Shown here: piece after piece, positions 7,965-16,275 of the stretch | Position numbering within the stretch: the first letter of the stretch is position 1 | Layout of the letters: each line of letters starts with the position of its first letter | NCBI GenBank assembly: GCA_002505405.1 | Contig: DAVD01000037.1 | Span: 79,246-143,245 of the forward strand | Source: Candidatus Poseidonia alphae | GTDB taxonomy: Archaea > Thermoplasmatota > Poseidoniia > Poseidoniales > Poseidoniaceae | Length of the DNA: 64,000 bases | Reading direction: 5' to 3' | Notes under the pieces: generated by a model | Told to the model about the DNA's origin: nothing | Database searches by the model: none | What the model saw: the letters and a program-made list of their open reading frames with translations, nothing else | Program-made: the position numbers and the translations under genes

Positions 7965-10076
7965 GTGAAAACACGAAAACTAAAATCAACATTGCTTATC
8001 TTCCTCTTTGCCACAGCTTCACTCGCTGGATGTCTCGGTGGTGAATCAGAAACCCAGACTGAATTAGATGAACTCGTTATCGCTTACAGTATCAAGGATG
8101 ATTACACGAATGTCGATGAAAATCCTCAACGTCTCTCAGATTATTTGAGTGAAAAACTCGACATGGATGTTTCGCTTTATCCAATTGATTCAGAGGGTGC
8201 TGCTCTCCAAGCCCTTCGCTTTGGAAATGCAGACATCGCCTTCATGGACGGCGGTGCAGCATGGGTTGGTTGGCAACAATATGGCCTCGATGCTCTTGCT
8301 GCTGACCAAAAATCTGACGGCAGAACGTACTACAGCGCTCATGCTGTGGTTCTAAAGGACTCAGATATTGCAGCAGCGCACTTGGATGATGATCCCTCCA
8401 CCGACCCGTTCTCTCTGATGGCGGGTAAGACTTCGTGCCATACTGGATGGCTCAAATCGGCAGGTATGCTCTTGCCAATGGGCTTCCTTATCGGAAACGG
8501 ATATGCCAACGTTATCGGTGATGCCAGCGATGTCGAATCATTGCGCTCGACCATCACGAATTTCTTCAACGAAGATGCTAGCATACCTGACTCCGGAACT
8601 CCATATTACTCCTACAGTGGTGCAGTCAAGTGCCTTTCCGAAGGTGTCGGTGATGTTGCCTTTGCCAAGGACTCTACCATTGCTTCATACTGTGGGAACG
8701 AGGATGCAAGCACGAACGAAGCATGGTGTTTGCCAGAATCCGATTACATCTTGCTGCCTTCGTACGGAAATGCGCCTTCACACCCGGTGATGTACAACCC
8801 TTCAACCAGCGATGCAGCCACAATGACCCTTGTTCAAGATGCACTTGTGGCCATGAAAGATACGGTAGAAGGGCAATCCATTCTCACGGATGTTCTCAAT
8901 ACGCCAGCAATCTCTCCAACAAATGCGTCACAACACCTTGCCTCTTACGGTAATCTAATCGAAGATGTCCCTGGAATTTCAGCATATTACGACACGAAAT
9001 TCGCCATTAACGATTCAGTTGAACCAACGATCTCCAATATCCGGATCGCCTTTGAAATGAAGGACGATTACGAGAACCCCGCGGAGAACCCCCAAGTTTT
9101 GGCTGATTTCATCTCCGAACAAACAGGAGTTACTGTGACGCTTTACCCTGTGACCTCCGAAGGGGCAATTATTGAGGCCCTGCGATTCGGTAATGCTGAC
9201 ATCGCTTTCATGGACGGTGGGGCTGCTTGGGTTGGATGGAAAGAATATGGCCTAGCAGCAATGGCTGCTGACCTAAAATCCGATGGGCGCACTCATTACG
9301 ATGCTCATGCTGTTGTCCTCAACGGCTCCGACATTGCCAACGCTTACTTAGACGACGATGCTTCGACCGATCCTTTTGCTCTCATGGAAGGAACCACCTC
9401 ATGTCACACGGGATGGCTCAAATCTGCCGGCATGCTCCTTCCAATGGGTCATCTGATTTCACAGGGCTATGCTCCTGTTGTGGGGCCCCAAGAGGACATA
9501 GAATCCCTCCGCAACACCATCACGTCGTTCTTTAACGAGAATGCGAGCATCCCTGAATCTGGAACGCCTTACTACTCCTATTCTGGAGCAGTGAAGTGTT
9601 TGACAGAAGGCGTTGGCGATGTTGCCTTTGCAAAGGATTCCACCGTTGCTTCATATTGCGGTAATGAAGAGGTCAGCGATAACGCAGAATGGTGCCTTCC
9701 TGAATCGGAATACATTCTTCTGCCGTCCTACGGTTCTGCACCATCGCATCCGGTGATGTACAATCCAGAAACACTTGATGTCCAAACTCGCACGGCCATC
9801 CTCAACGCTATGCTGGCATTGAACAATGAGATGTACGTTCAGGATTATCCAATGCAGGGACAGAATTACACCGGTTGCTACTCAATGGTTTCTCATCAAG
9901 TGGATTCAACCTCACCTCAATCTGCATGTGGCGACCAAATCCTGGCTAATGTACTCAACACCCCTGGCTTGGTCGAAGTGAATTCTCAGGAACATCTGGG
10001 CAGTTACAGCAGCCTTATCGGTGCAGTTCCAGGAATCTCGGCCTACTTTGATTCTAAATACGACATTACGGAGTGA
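7965..10076 (+). CDS. phnD: tandem-duplicated PhnD-like substrate-binding lipoprotein
   Basis: This 703-residue protein begins with GTG and has a lipoprotein signal (lipobox ASLAGC, Cys23). It then carries two consecutive PhnD-type periplasmic binding domains (about 35-345 and 358-700). Both copies contain FGNADIAFMDGGAAWVGW, a GWLKSAGMLLPMG segment and SYSGAVKCL, so the internal duplication is visible by eye; a single PhnD is usually about 300 residues. The second copy has an extra loop (about 624-660, with two cysteines). Followed by PhnC and PhnE genes, it should capture phosphonate, phosphite or phosphate outside the membrane. The ligand cannot be decided from sequence. Confidence 0.9.
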   Translation: MKTRKLKSTLLIFLFATASLAGCLGGESETQTELDELVIAYSIKDDYTNVDENPQRLSDYLSEKLDMDVSLYPIDSEGAALQALRFGNADIAFMDGGAAWVGWQQYGLDALAADQKSDGRTYYSAHAVVLKDSDIAAAHLDDDPSTDPFSLMAGKTSCHTGWLKSAGMLLPMGFLIGNGYANVIGDASDVESLRSTITNFFNEDASIPDSGTPYYSYSGAVKCLSEGVGDVAFAKDSTIASYCGNEDASTNEAWCLPESDYILLPSYGNAPSHPVMYNPSTSDAATMTLVQDALVAMKDTVEGQSILTDVLNTPAISPTNASQHLASYGNLIEDVPGISAYYDTKFAINDSVEPTISNIRIAFEMKDDYENPAENPQVLADFISEQTGVTVTLYPVTSEGAIIEALRFGNADIAFMDGGAAWVGWKEYGLAAMAADLKSDGRTHYDAHAVVLNGSDIANAYLDDDASTDPFALMEGTTSCHTGWLKSAGMLLPMGHLISQGYAPVVGPQEDIESLRNTITSFFNENASIPESGTPYYSYSGAVKCLTEGVGDVAFAKDSTVASYCGNEEVSDNAEWCLPESEYILLPSYGSAPSHPVMYNPETLDVQTRTAILNAMLALNNEMYVQDYPMQGQNYTGCYSMVSHQVDSTSPQSACGDQILANVLNTPGLVEVNSQEHLGSYSSLIGAVPGISAYFDSKYDITE

Positions 10077-10109
10077 TCTTCACAACCCTTTCCTCACCTT
10101 AAACCGCTG

Positions 10110-10170
10110 GCGGAGTGATTCAATCACCGCACCCATAGAAGGGTCACTCCGTTAGCACCCCGGAGCTAAC
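10110..10170. promoter_or_regulatory. nested inverted repeats between phnD and phnC
   Basis: The 191-base gap between the binding-protein and ATPase genes contains CGGAGTGA (10111-10118) matched by TCACTCCG (10144-10151), an inner palindrome TGATTCAATCA flanked by GCGG/CCGC, and a hairpin GTTAGC/GCTAAC (10151-10170). No U-tract follows. It could be an operator, an RNA structure that tunes the level of the ATPase relative to the binding protein, or a processing site. Confidence 0.35.
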
Positions 10171-10267
10171 ATGACCGCCACAACCGATTCTAGACTTGGA
10201 GATGTTGATGTCGCCATGTCCAACCGCTTGAATAAGACCTGCTCGCAGGAGTGAATGAGGGGATATT

Positions 10268-10954
10268 ATGAGCGACACAGCCATCCTATCTCTTGACCAA
10301 CTTTCCATCGGTTATGATGATCCGCTGGTGGAACCAATTACACTTGAAGTGAAACCAGGTGAAATTATCGCCATTCTCGGTCCATCAGGCATCGGGAAGA
10401 CCACATTGATACGCACTGTTGCAGGTCTCGTTCGGCCCCTTGGGGGCTCTTTTGAATTGAACGTTGAACGCCGAGGAGGTCTTGGATACATTCCTCAGCG
10501 TCTTGGTCTCGTTCGGCATGCAACCGTTGCCCACAATGTCTCGTTGGGGGCCAGAATGCGCGTGAAGTGGTCACTTGAAATGTTTAAGGAGCGCAAAGAA
10601 CGCACGTTTGAGGCTCTTCGAACGCTTGGAATTGAGAACAAAGCCTCTGAACCCGTTCGGCGTCTCTCAGGAGGTCAACAGCGGAGAGTAGCAACTGCGC
10701 GAACGCTCGCTCAACGGCCAGAAATAATGCTCGCTGATGAGTTTCTTGGTGAGTTGGACCAGGCGAACGTTGACATTGTCTTAGGAGCGGTCCTAGATTT
10801 AGTCGAGAGTGGAACGGCGGTGATCATGGTCGAACACCATGAAGACAACGTCCTAAATTTCGCCACGCGCATTTGGGAAATTAAGGGTCAGCGTTTCTTG
10901 GACCTTCCCATCGGGGAGTGGGTCAAGCAAAACTCAATGGAGGAAGAGGAATGA
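10268..10954 (+). CDS. phnC: phosphonate-type ABC transporter ATP-binding protein
   Basis: The 228-residue ATPase shows Walker A GPSGIGKTTL (about 38-47), Q-loop region YIPQRLGL, ABC signature RRLSGGQQRRVA (about 136-147), Walker B IMLADEFLGELD and switch His EHHE. It is the energy-coupling subunit of the PhnCDE-type importer. Its position between the double PhnD and PhnE genes gives the assignment. The stop overlaps the PhnE start as ATGA, so the two are coupled. Confidence 0.9.
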   Translation: MSDTAILSLDQLSIGYDDPLVEPITLEVKPGEIIAILGPSGIGKTTLIRTVAGLVRPLGGSFELNVERRGGLGYIPQRLGLVRHATVAHNVSLGARMRVKWSLEMFKERKERTFEALRTLGIENKASEPVRRLSGGQQRRVATARTLAQRPEIMLADEFLGELDQANVDIVLGAVLDLVESGTAVIMVEHHEDNVLNFATRIWEIKGQRFLDLPIGEWVKQNSMEEEE

Positions 10955-11838
10955 AGTACCGCTTATTTGGTATCCTCTTGTTTCTCCTCTTCTTGGCTTG
11001 GCGAACGCTTGATGGACTCGTTGACGGCGATTGGGGCAGGCTTGAAGGAGGATTGTCTAACCTTGTAGTGTTTTTCAAGGAAAGCATGTGGCCTCCGAAT
11101 TGGAGTGTTCTTGAGGCCCGTTCCTACCCAGTGTGTGAAAAAGACATTGAATTCTTTTGCTCTGTGGGCTACTTGGGCATGATGGAGACTCTGAAAATCG
11201 CCTTTGTTTCTACAGTTCTAGGGTTCATTGGTGCAATTTGTCTTTCATCTCTAGCAGCGAGGAATTTGACACCTCTTTCCATTTCAATTCCCATCCGAGT
11301 CTTTCTTTCTGCTGTTCGGAGCCTTCCCAGTTTGATTTGGGCGATTCTATTTGTGATTGTGATTGGCTTTGGGCCCCTTTCGGGCGTATTGGCGATGACA
11401 TTCTACACGGTCGGATATCTTGGTAAATTGCAGTATGAAGTGTTTGAGGGGATGCCAAGCGACCCCTTGGAAGCAGGTCGGGCCATGGGGCTGAGTCGTC
11501 CGAGCATTTTCTTTAACATCGTCATCCCAGAAAACGGAAATCATTTGCTCAGTCAACTGATGTTCATGTTCGAGTACAATGTGCGGCACGGTACCGTGAT
11601 TGGAATTGTTGGTGCTGGTGGTATCGGTTATTACATCAGCACCTATCTCAAATTTCTTCAATACGACAAAGTCTTCGCTTTGTTGATTCTCATCTTCATC
11701 GTCGTCGTCTTGATCGACCTGTTCTCGTTGATGGTTCGTTCCTTTGTCAACGAAGAAGGGGATGTGAGAAAACCAACATGGTTAACCGTTCTCATGAAGG
11801 CTAGGAAGCAAAAAGATACTTCCGAGGATGAGGCCTAA
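10951..11838 (+). CDS. phnE: phosphonate-type ABC transporter permease
   Basis: From the ATG at 10951 (overlapping the phnC stop, preceded by GGAGGAAGAGGA) the 295-residue protein has about five to six membrane helices and the binding-protein-dependent permease EAA-like loop EAGRAMGLSRPSIFFNIVIPE (about 180-200). It forms the channel of the importer. The C-terminal tail is hydrophilic and acidic (KDTSEDEA). A longer frame starting at 10918 lies inside phnC and lacks its own ribosome-binding site. Confidence 0.9.
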   Translation: MKYRLFGILLFLLFLAWRTLDGLVDGDWGRLEGGLSNLVVFFKESMWPPNWSVLEARSYPVCEKDIEFFCSVGYLGMMETLKIAFVSTVLGFIGAICLSSLAARNLTPLSISIPIRVFLSAVRSLPSLIWAILFVIVIGFGPLSGVLAMTFYTVGYLGKLQYEVFEGMPSDPLEAGRAMGLSRPSIFFNIVIPENGNHLLSQLMFMFEYNVRHGTVIGIVGAGGIGYYISTYLKFLQYDKVFALLILIFIVVVLIDLFSLMVRSFVNEEGDVRKPTWLTVLMKARKQKDTSEDEA

Positions 11839-12054
11839 TCAATCAGCAGCAATATGCAAAGACCCGTCCTTGTAAAACACCTGGATGCGGTCCGATGCCT
11901 TCTTGCTCAAGGCTGAGATCGCTTCGTAAATTTCGTCTTCAGATACTTTGAATGTCTTCGCCGCGTCTTTAGTTGACCACGGTACAATGTGGAATTCACT
12001 CTTAGCCAGCCACGTCAATAATTTGACTTCAAACTCAGAGAGTTCATCGGACAT
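11839..12054 (-). CDS. small winged-helix-like protein, unknown
   Basis: The ATG at 12054 gives 71 residues (MSDELSEFEVKLLTWLAK...SLHIAAD). The pattern of three helices followed by a short hairpin (IQVFYKDGSLHI) suggests a winged-helix DNA-binding or protein-binding fold, but no family was recognised. It follows gpsA by 46 bases in the same direction and ends flush against the convergent phnE gene. The longer upstream frame overlaps gpsA and is a shadow. Confidence 0.6.
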   Translation of the reverse strand: MSDELSEFEVKLLTWLAKSEFHIVPWSTKDAAKTFKVSEDEIYEAISALSKKASDRIQVFYKDGSLHIAAD

Positions 12055-12100
12055 ACCACGCTCACGAAGCCTTCCCTCAAAACAGCACCGATGGCTTCCT

Positions 12101-13108
12101 TCAACCAAGTGCAACCATGCGTCTGCAACATTCTTCAGCGTCAATGTCCCCATCAAGAAGGGTATTGAGCGCTTTCGTGAAGGGGACCTTGAGTCCACTG
12201 TCCTCTGCGCGTTCAATAAACATTCGAGTGGCTCGGACACCTTCTGCAACCATATGCATTTCATCCAGAGCTTGCTCAAGAGTGAGTCCAGTCCCAAGTT
12301 TTTCCCCCATGCTGCGGTTTCTTCCATGCGGTGAAGTGGCGGTGACGTACATGTCTCCAAGTCCTGCTGGTCCAAAAGCAACCTCTGCTCGCGCTCCGAG
12401 TTCCGCAAGAAGAAGACAACCTTCCTTGAATCCGGACATGAATATCGCAGCTTTGAGATTGTCTCCACCGAGATCGCCTACTTGTTTGAGTCCGTCAACA
12501 AGTCCGCAAGCAAGGGCGACCACATTTTTGTAGGCGCCCCATAGTTCCGCTCCGACAGGGTCACTTGCAGGGTGAAGAATGAAACTGGGCGTCCCTAGTG
12601 TGCTCGCCAAGCGATTGGCAACAGCGTCATCCTCACTCGCAACTAAAGCAGTGGTCATAACGCCTGCTGCTGCTTCTGGAGCAATGGTTGGGCCTGTAAG
12701 TACAGCAAGGGGATTCGTTTTTCCAGCTTCTTTGAGCATTCCATGAATCGCTTGAGAAATAAGTCGTTTCCCAGGTGCAAGACCCTTCGCCAAGTCGAGG
12801 AGAACGTGGCGCGGCTGAAGGTGGGGGATGATGTCTTCCACCACATCAAGAATGACGGATGAGGGTACGGCAAGAACAATGATTTCGCTTCCTTCAAGCG
12901 CTTCTGAAAGGTGCATGGTTGCATCCAATCCCTGAACTGGATGGTCAGGGAGATATTTTGAATTGACTCCATCAAGGGTAATTGACTGATATACCTCTTC
13001 TTCAATGGTCCAACCCTTGACCTTGTGGCCTTCCAAAAGCCACAAACGAGCAATGGCTGTTCCCCAGTTTCCGAGACCCAATACAGAGATGTGTGCCATA
13101 GCAATCAT
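12101..13108 (-). CDS. gpsA: NAD(P)+-dependent glycerol-3-phosphate dehydrogenase
   Basis: The 335-residue protein has the dinucleotide motif LGLGNWGTAIARLW (about 9-22), the LAKGL and GPTIAPEAAAG segments, the catalytic lysine region GAYKNVVALACGLVDGL and GDMYVTATSPHGRNRSMG. These mark bacterial/eukaryotic GpsA, which interconverts dihydroxyacetone phosphate and sn-glycerol-3-phosphate. Most archaea use glycerol-1-phosphate dehydrogenase for lipid backbones, so a GpsA gene is notable. An alternative ATG lies nine bases inside (13099). It is followed by the small winged-helix-like gene. Confidence 0.93.
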   Translation of the reverse strand: MIAMAHISVLGLGNWGTAIARLWLLEGHKVKGWTIEEEVYQSITLDGVNSKYLPDHPVQGLDATMHLSEALEGSEIIVLAVPSSVILDVVEDIIPHLQPRHVLLDLAKGLAPGKRLISQAIHGMLKEAGKTNPLAVLTGPTIAPEAAAGVMTTALVASEDDAVANRLASTLGTPSFILHPASDPVGAELWGAYKNVVALACGLVDGLKQVGDLGGDNLKAAIFMSGFKEGCLLLAELGARAEVAFGPAGLGDMYVTATSPHGRNRSMGEKLGTGLTLEQALDEMHMVAEGVRATRMFIERAEDSGLKVPFTKALNTLLDGDIDAEECCRRMVALG

Positions 13109-13193
13109 CTGCTTCGCACCTTCTTTGGTTTATACCATTTCCCGATGAAAACACCGGCATGGTGCGGTTTTCATGAGCCTGAGTACGGCGCCA

Positions 13194-14318
13194 TCAGAAC
13201 AAGTCATCATCGTCTTCTTCAAAGTCGAAGACGTCTTCCTTGGTCCCCTTGGTTTTCGGAGCTGCTTCTTCTTTCTTCGTTTCGGGCTCGGGTGTGGGCG
13301 CCTCCTCCTTGACTTCAGTCGCTTCTTCTCGTGCTTGCGCTTGCTTGGTCTCATTGGTCTTGAGTTCGTCTTCAGTCTTACCGGTTTGAAGGGCGAGTGC
13401 TCTCCTGCGGTCTTCTCGGGCCTTACGCTCCAGTTGCCTGTGGCGTGACTTCTCGATGTTTTGCATCATGTACATGGCGTCGTGTTCCAGCAACGGGGAA
13501 TCGGAGATAAGGGTGATGTCCAGCCATCCTCCATCTTCAACGATAAATTCAGCAAGCGGTTCAAAGTTAAGATCGGATTTCTTGATCTGTGTGTAATGCA
13601 TGGCGTTGCCCGTACGGTGCTCCACACCAGAGAAGTGGCAGTAGAATTCTTTTGTTCCGATGGATTCACGAACCATGTCGAACAACTCTCCGTAATCCTC
13701 AGAAGTACGCATTTGTCCATGCCCCCGGGCGTGGATGTGAGCAATGTTGAGGACAGGGATGGTTCCTTCAACATGGTTCACGACTTCAAGGACTTCTTCG
13801 AGACTGCCCCAGAGTTCTTGTCGACCGGATGTTTCAACTCCAATCTTTGACGGAGTGCCGTCTTTAATCCACGGGAACACGGGAAATTCATCCTCTTCAT
13901 CTTCCCAGATTTCATGGATACGGTCTACAATTCCAGAAAACACATTGGCGACTTGTTCGTTTGCTTCATGGCCTCGGCCAAATTCGCCGTAATTTCCTGC
14001 ATGGAGGGTAATGTGGCGAGCATTGATGGTTCGAGCAGCTTGGAGGGTTGCTTCTATTTTCGCAAGAGAGCGGCCACGCTCAATTTTGTTGCCCAACAAC
14101 TCGGAATAGTACGGGCCGTGGATGTTCATCTCAAAATCCGTCTTGTTTGCAAGCACGCCGGCCTGCCAGTATTGTTCAAAGTGCTGTGGGGCAACCATGC
14201 GCACGGTTTGAACTTCCATGGTCTCAAGACCGAGGGAAATAATGTCGTCCATTCCTTCAACAATTGTGCGTCCCTTGCATGACAATGGAACGCCTGCTGG
14301 TCCGAGTTTAACTGGCAT
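13194..14318 (-). CDS. nfo: endonuclease IV-like AP endonuclease with acidic C-terminal extension
   Basis: From the ATG at 14318 (preceded by a G-rich ribosome-binding site) the protein has 374 residues. Residues 1-280 form an AP endonuclease family 2 TIM barrel with metal-binding segments FEMNIHGPYY, ITLHAGNYGE, IGVETSGRQE, IAHIHARGHG and CHFSGVEHR. Endonuclease IV cuts DNA 5' of abasic sites in base excision repair. The last 90 residues are a charged extension: a basic helix (EKSRHRQLERKAREDRRRA), an Ala/Pro/Glu-rich linker and an acidic end DVFDFEEDDDDLF. Such tails may mediate protein contacts. Xylose isomerase-like enzymes are the main alternative. Confidence 0.85.
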   Translation of the reverse strand: MPVKLGPAGVPLSCKGRTIVEGMDDIISLGLETMEVQTVRMVAPQHFEQYWQAGVLANKTDFEMNIHGPYYSELLGNKIERGRSLAKIEATLQAARTINARHITLHAGNYGEFGRGHEANEQVANVFSGIVDRIHEIWEDEEDEFPVFPWIKDGTPSKIGVETSGRQELWGSLEEVLEVVNHVEGTIPVLNIAHIHARGHGQMRTSEDYGELFDMVRESIGTKEFYCHFSGVEHRTGNAMHYTQIKKSDLNFEPLAEFIVEDGGWLDITLISDSPLLEHDAMYMMQNIEKSRHRQLERKAREDRRRALALQTGKTEDELKTNETKQAQAREEATEVKEEAPTPEPETKKEEAAPKTKGTKEDVFDFEEDDDDLF

Positions 14319-14460
14319 ATTTTTCCCCCCGCGAAACCAAGCCAAGGTCCGCCCTATGATAACCTCTTTCTGTTGGCTGTCCGCTATCATTGGGTCGCTG
14401 TTGTGGTTTCAATGGTGATTGCATACGACTCTTCATGAAGGTGGGGCTACAGCCACCCCC

Positions 14461-15186
14461 ATGGACGCTCGATTAAAAAAGGCGGTTGACGCCTTCAAAA
14501 ACGGAGACCCAGTCTGTCTTTTCGACTCTGAGAAACGAGAAGGAGAAACCGACTTGTTGTTTCCCGCAGAGCATGCGAAGCCGGAAACGATGCGTCAACT
14601 TCGACACGATTGTGGAGGGTTGCTGTTTCTCGCCATCGGCGATGACGTCGGAGCATGTTTTGGCCTCCCGTTCCTGCAGGACCTCCACACCGATGCGTCT
14701 GCTGTGTCGAACTTCCCTGTTCTAGGCCATTTGGTCACCAACGACCTTCGCTATGATGCCCGCTCAGCCTTTACGCTCTCCATCAATCACAGAGATACCT
14801 ACACGGGAATTACCGATCATGACCGCTCGCTTACGACCCGCAGATTTGCAGAGTTGGCGAAGTCAGTCATGGATTCAGGTGATTCATTGGAGGTTGCTAT
14901 TGAAACACTAGGGGCAGAGTTCCGAACGCCTGGCCACATCCCAGTTTGTCGAGAGGCAGAGGGTGGATTGGCCCGACGTCAAGGTCACACGGAATTGGCC
15001 GTTGGACTTGCTCGTCTTGCAGGCATGACGCCTGTCGTCATCGGCGCCGAAATGCTTCAACCCAACGGGGATTTTGCTTTGTCGGTTGATGACGCAAGGG
15101 AATGGGCGGAGTTGCGTGGGATTCCGTTCCTTGAAGGTGCAGACCTACTGCGAGCGTTTGCTAATGAAACACCGTCATCCTCTTGA
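14461..15186 (+). CDS. ribB: 3,4-dihydroxy-2-butanone 4-phosphate synthase
   Basis: The protein (241 residues from the ATG at 14461) converts ribulose 5-phosphate to 3,4-dihydroxy-2-butanone 4-phosphate and formate in riboflavin synthesis. Seen are the acidic loop FDSEKREGETDLLFPAE (about 20-36), HTDASAVSNFP and the C-terminal GHTELAVGLARLAG. A TTG 42 bases upstream (14419) would add 14 residues of low resemblance, so I prefer the ATG. It heads a four-gene cluster and its stop overlaps a possible TTG start of ribL. Confidence 0.92.
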   Translation: MDARLKKAVDAFKNGDPVCLFDSEKREGETDLLFPAEHAKPETMRQLRHDCGGLLFLAIGDDVGACFGLPFLQDLHTDASAVSNFPVLGHLVTNDLRYDARSAFTLSINHRDTYTGITDHDRSLTTRRFAELAKSVMDSGDSLEVAIETLGAEFRTPGHIPVCREAEGGLARRQGHTELAVGLARLAGMTPVVIGAEMLQPNGDFALSVDDAREWAELRGIPFLEGADLLRAFANETPSSS

Positions 15187-15218
15187 AGAACAAACCCTCC
15201 GTTACCAAAGGTGATACC

Positions 15219-15659
15219 GTGAAGCGAATCATGGCTGTTGGAGTTTTCGACCTGCTTCATGCAGGACATCTCCACTATCTTGAGCAAGCAAAAGCACTCG
15301 GCAGCCACCTTACCGTGGTGGTCGCACACGACGATACGGTTCGCAAAAGAAAACACAATCCCATTACCAGCCATGACCTCCGGAAACGCATGGTAGAGGG
15401 CCTCAAGCCAGTGGACGATGTGTTCATCGGAAACCCCCCTGAAGTCCCGATTTTCGATATCCTGCCCCAGGTTAAACCGGATATTATCGCCCTCGGCTAC
15501 GACCAAGAACACGCAGAGGAAAACATCCGATCTGCGTTAAAATCGCGCGGATACGGCACCATTGAAGTTGTTCGTGTAGAAGGCCTAACCGAAGATTTAG
15601 ACGGTACTCGAAAAATCATTGCCCGAATACTTGAACGTGCAGCCAACCAGGAGGCATGA
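15219..15659 (+). CDS. ribL: archaeal FAD synthetase
   Basis: The GTG at 15219, preceded by AAAGGTGAT, gives 146 residues beginning MKRIMAVGVFDLLHAGH, the nucleotidyltransferase HxGH signature of the cytidylyltransferase fold. A GTRKI segment near the C-terminus is the second motif. In archaea this family (RibL) transfers AMP to FMN to make FAD. The riboflavin cluster context supports this over glycerol-3-phosphate cytidylyltransferase, which shares the fold. A TTG at 15183 that overlaps the ribB stop is an alternative start adding 12 residues. Confidence 0.88.
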   Translation: MKRIMAVGVFDLLHAGHLHYLEQAKALGSHLTVVVAHDDTVRKRKHNPITSHDLRKRMVEGLKPVDDVFIGNPPEVPIFDILPQVKPDIIALGYDQEHAEENIRSALKSRGYGTIEVVRVEGLTEDLDGTRKIIARILERAANQEA

Positions 15660-15661
15660 AC

Positions 15662-16264
15662 ATGTTTACCGGAATCGTTCAAGGAAAAGGCCAACTGGTC
15701 GGCCTCGAAAAGGGAGAGCAGGTACAAACCCTCACCGTTCAACTGCCCGATGCAGTTGGCTTGGAGCGAGGGGCAAGCGTTGCTCTCAACGGGGTTTGTT
15801 TGACGGCAACGGACATTGTCGGAAACCAGGTCGCCTTCGACGTCATTCCCGAGACGCTTGAGCGGACGACCTTAGGGCGCCTCAAGGTCGGGGATGAGAT
15901 GAACGTAGAGCGCTCTCTCAAAATGGGAGATGAACTGGGGGGCCACATGCTCTCCGGGCACATCATGGCCAAGGCCACGGTGGTCCATTTGACAGAGAAA
16001 GGAGAAGGCATGGACTTCAAATTAAAAGCACCTGTCACGCTCATGAAGTTTATCCACGAGAAAGGATACATCGGCCTTAACGGTGCGTCCCTTACTGTTG
16101 GACGAGTTGAGGATGACACTTTTTCCATCCATTTGATTCCCGAGACACTGAGGCTGACCACATTTGCATCGCTTTCATTGGACGATCAAATCAACGTCGA
16201 AATTGACTCCATGACGCAAACCATCGTCGCTACGGTGGAGCGAATGATGAAACAGGAGATATGA
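15662..16264 (+). CDS. ribE: riboflavin synthase, alpha (bacterial-type) subunit
   Basis: The ATG at 15662 lies 7 bases after AGGAGG and gives the canonical MFTGIVQGKG start; an ATG two codons earlier is too close to the ribosome-binding site. The 200-residue protein contains two lumazine-binding repeats (about 1-95 and 96-195), each with a GxSLTV- or GVCLTAT-like strand. It dismutates two lumazine molecules to riboflavin. Archaea often use a different riboflavin synthase related to lumazine synthase, so this bacterial-type enzyme suggests transfer. The start overlaps the end of ribL closely. Confidence 0.92.
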   Translation: MFTGIVQGKGQLVGLEKGEQVQTLTVQLPDAVGLERGASVALNGVCLTATDIVGNQVAFDVIPETLERTTLGRLKVGDEMNVERSLKMGDELGGHMLSGHIMAKATVVHLTEKGEGMDFKLKAPVTLMKFIHEKGYIGLNGASLTVGRVEDDTFSIHLIPETLRLTTFASLSLDDQINVEIDSMTQTIVATVERMMKQEI

Positions 16265-16275
16265 GGTGGCGTAAC

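Noticed and set aside
10077..10267. Possible small RNA gene or small protein in the phnD-phnC gap
   Set aside because: Inverted repeats are present but no promoter, U-tract or convincing open frame; kept only as a regulatory candidate.
12055..12468. N-terminal part of a longer frame upstream of the small winged-helix-like gene
   Set aside because: It overlaps gpsA in another frame and has shadow-like composition.
13130..13354. Lys/Arg-rich 74-residue frame resembling a ribosomal or histone-like protein
   Set aside because: It is a shadow of the acidic C-terminal extension of endonuclease IV on the same strand in another frame.
14318..14461. FMN riboswitch before ribB
   Set aside because: The 140-base gap between nfo and ribB shows a short GC hairpin (near 14440-14460) but not the conserved six-helix RFN element, and such riboswitches are bacterial.
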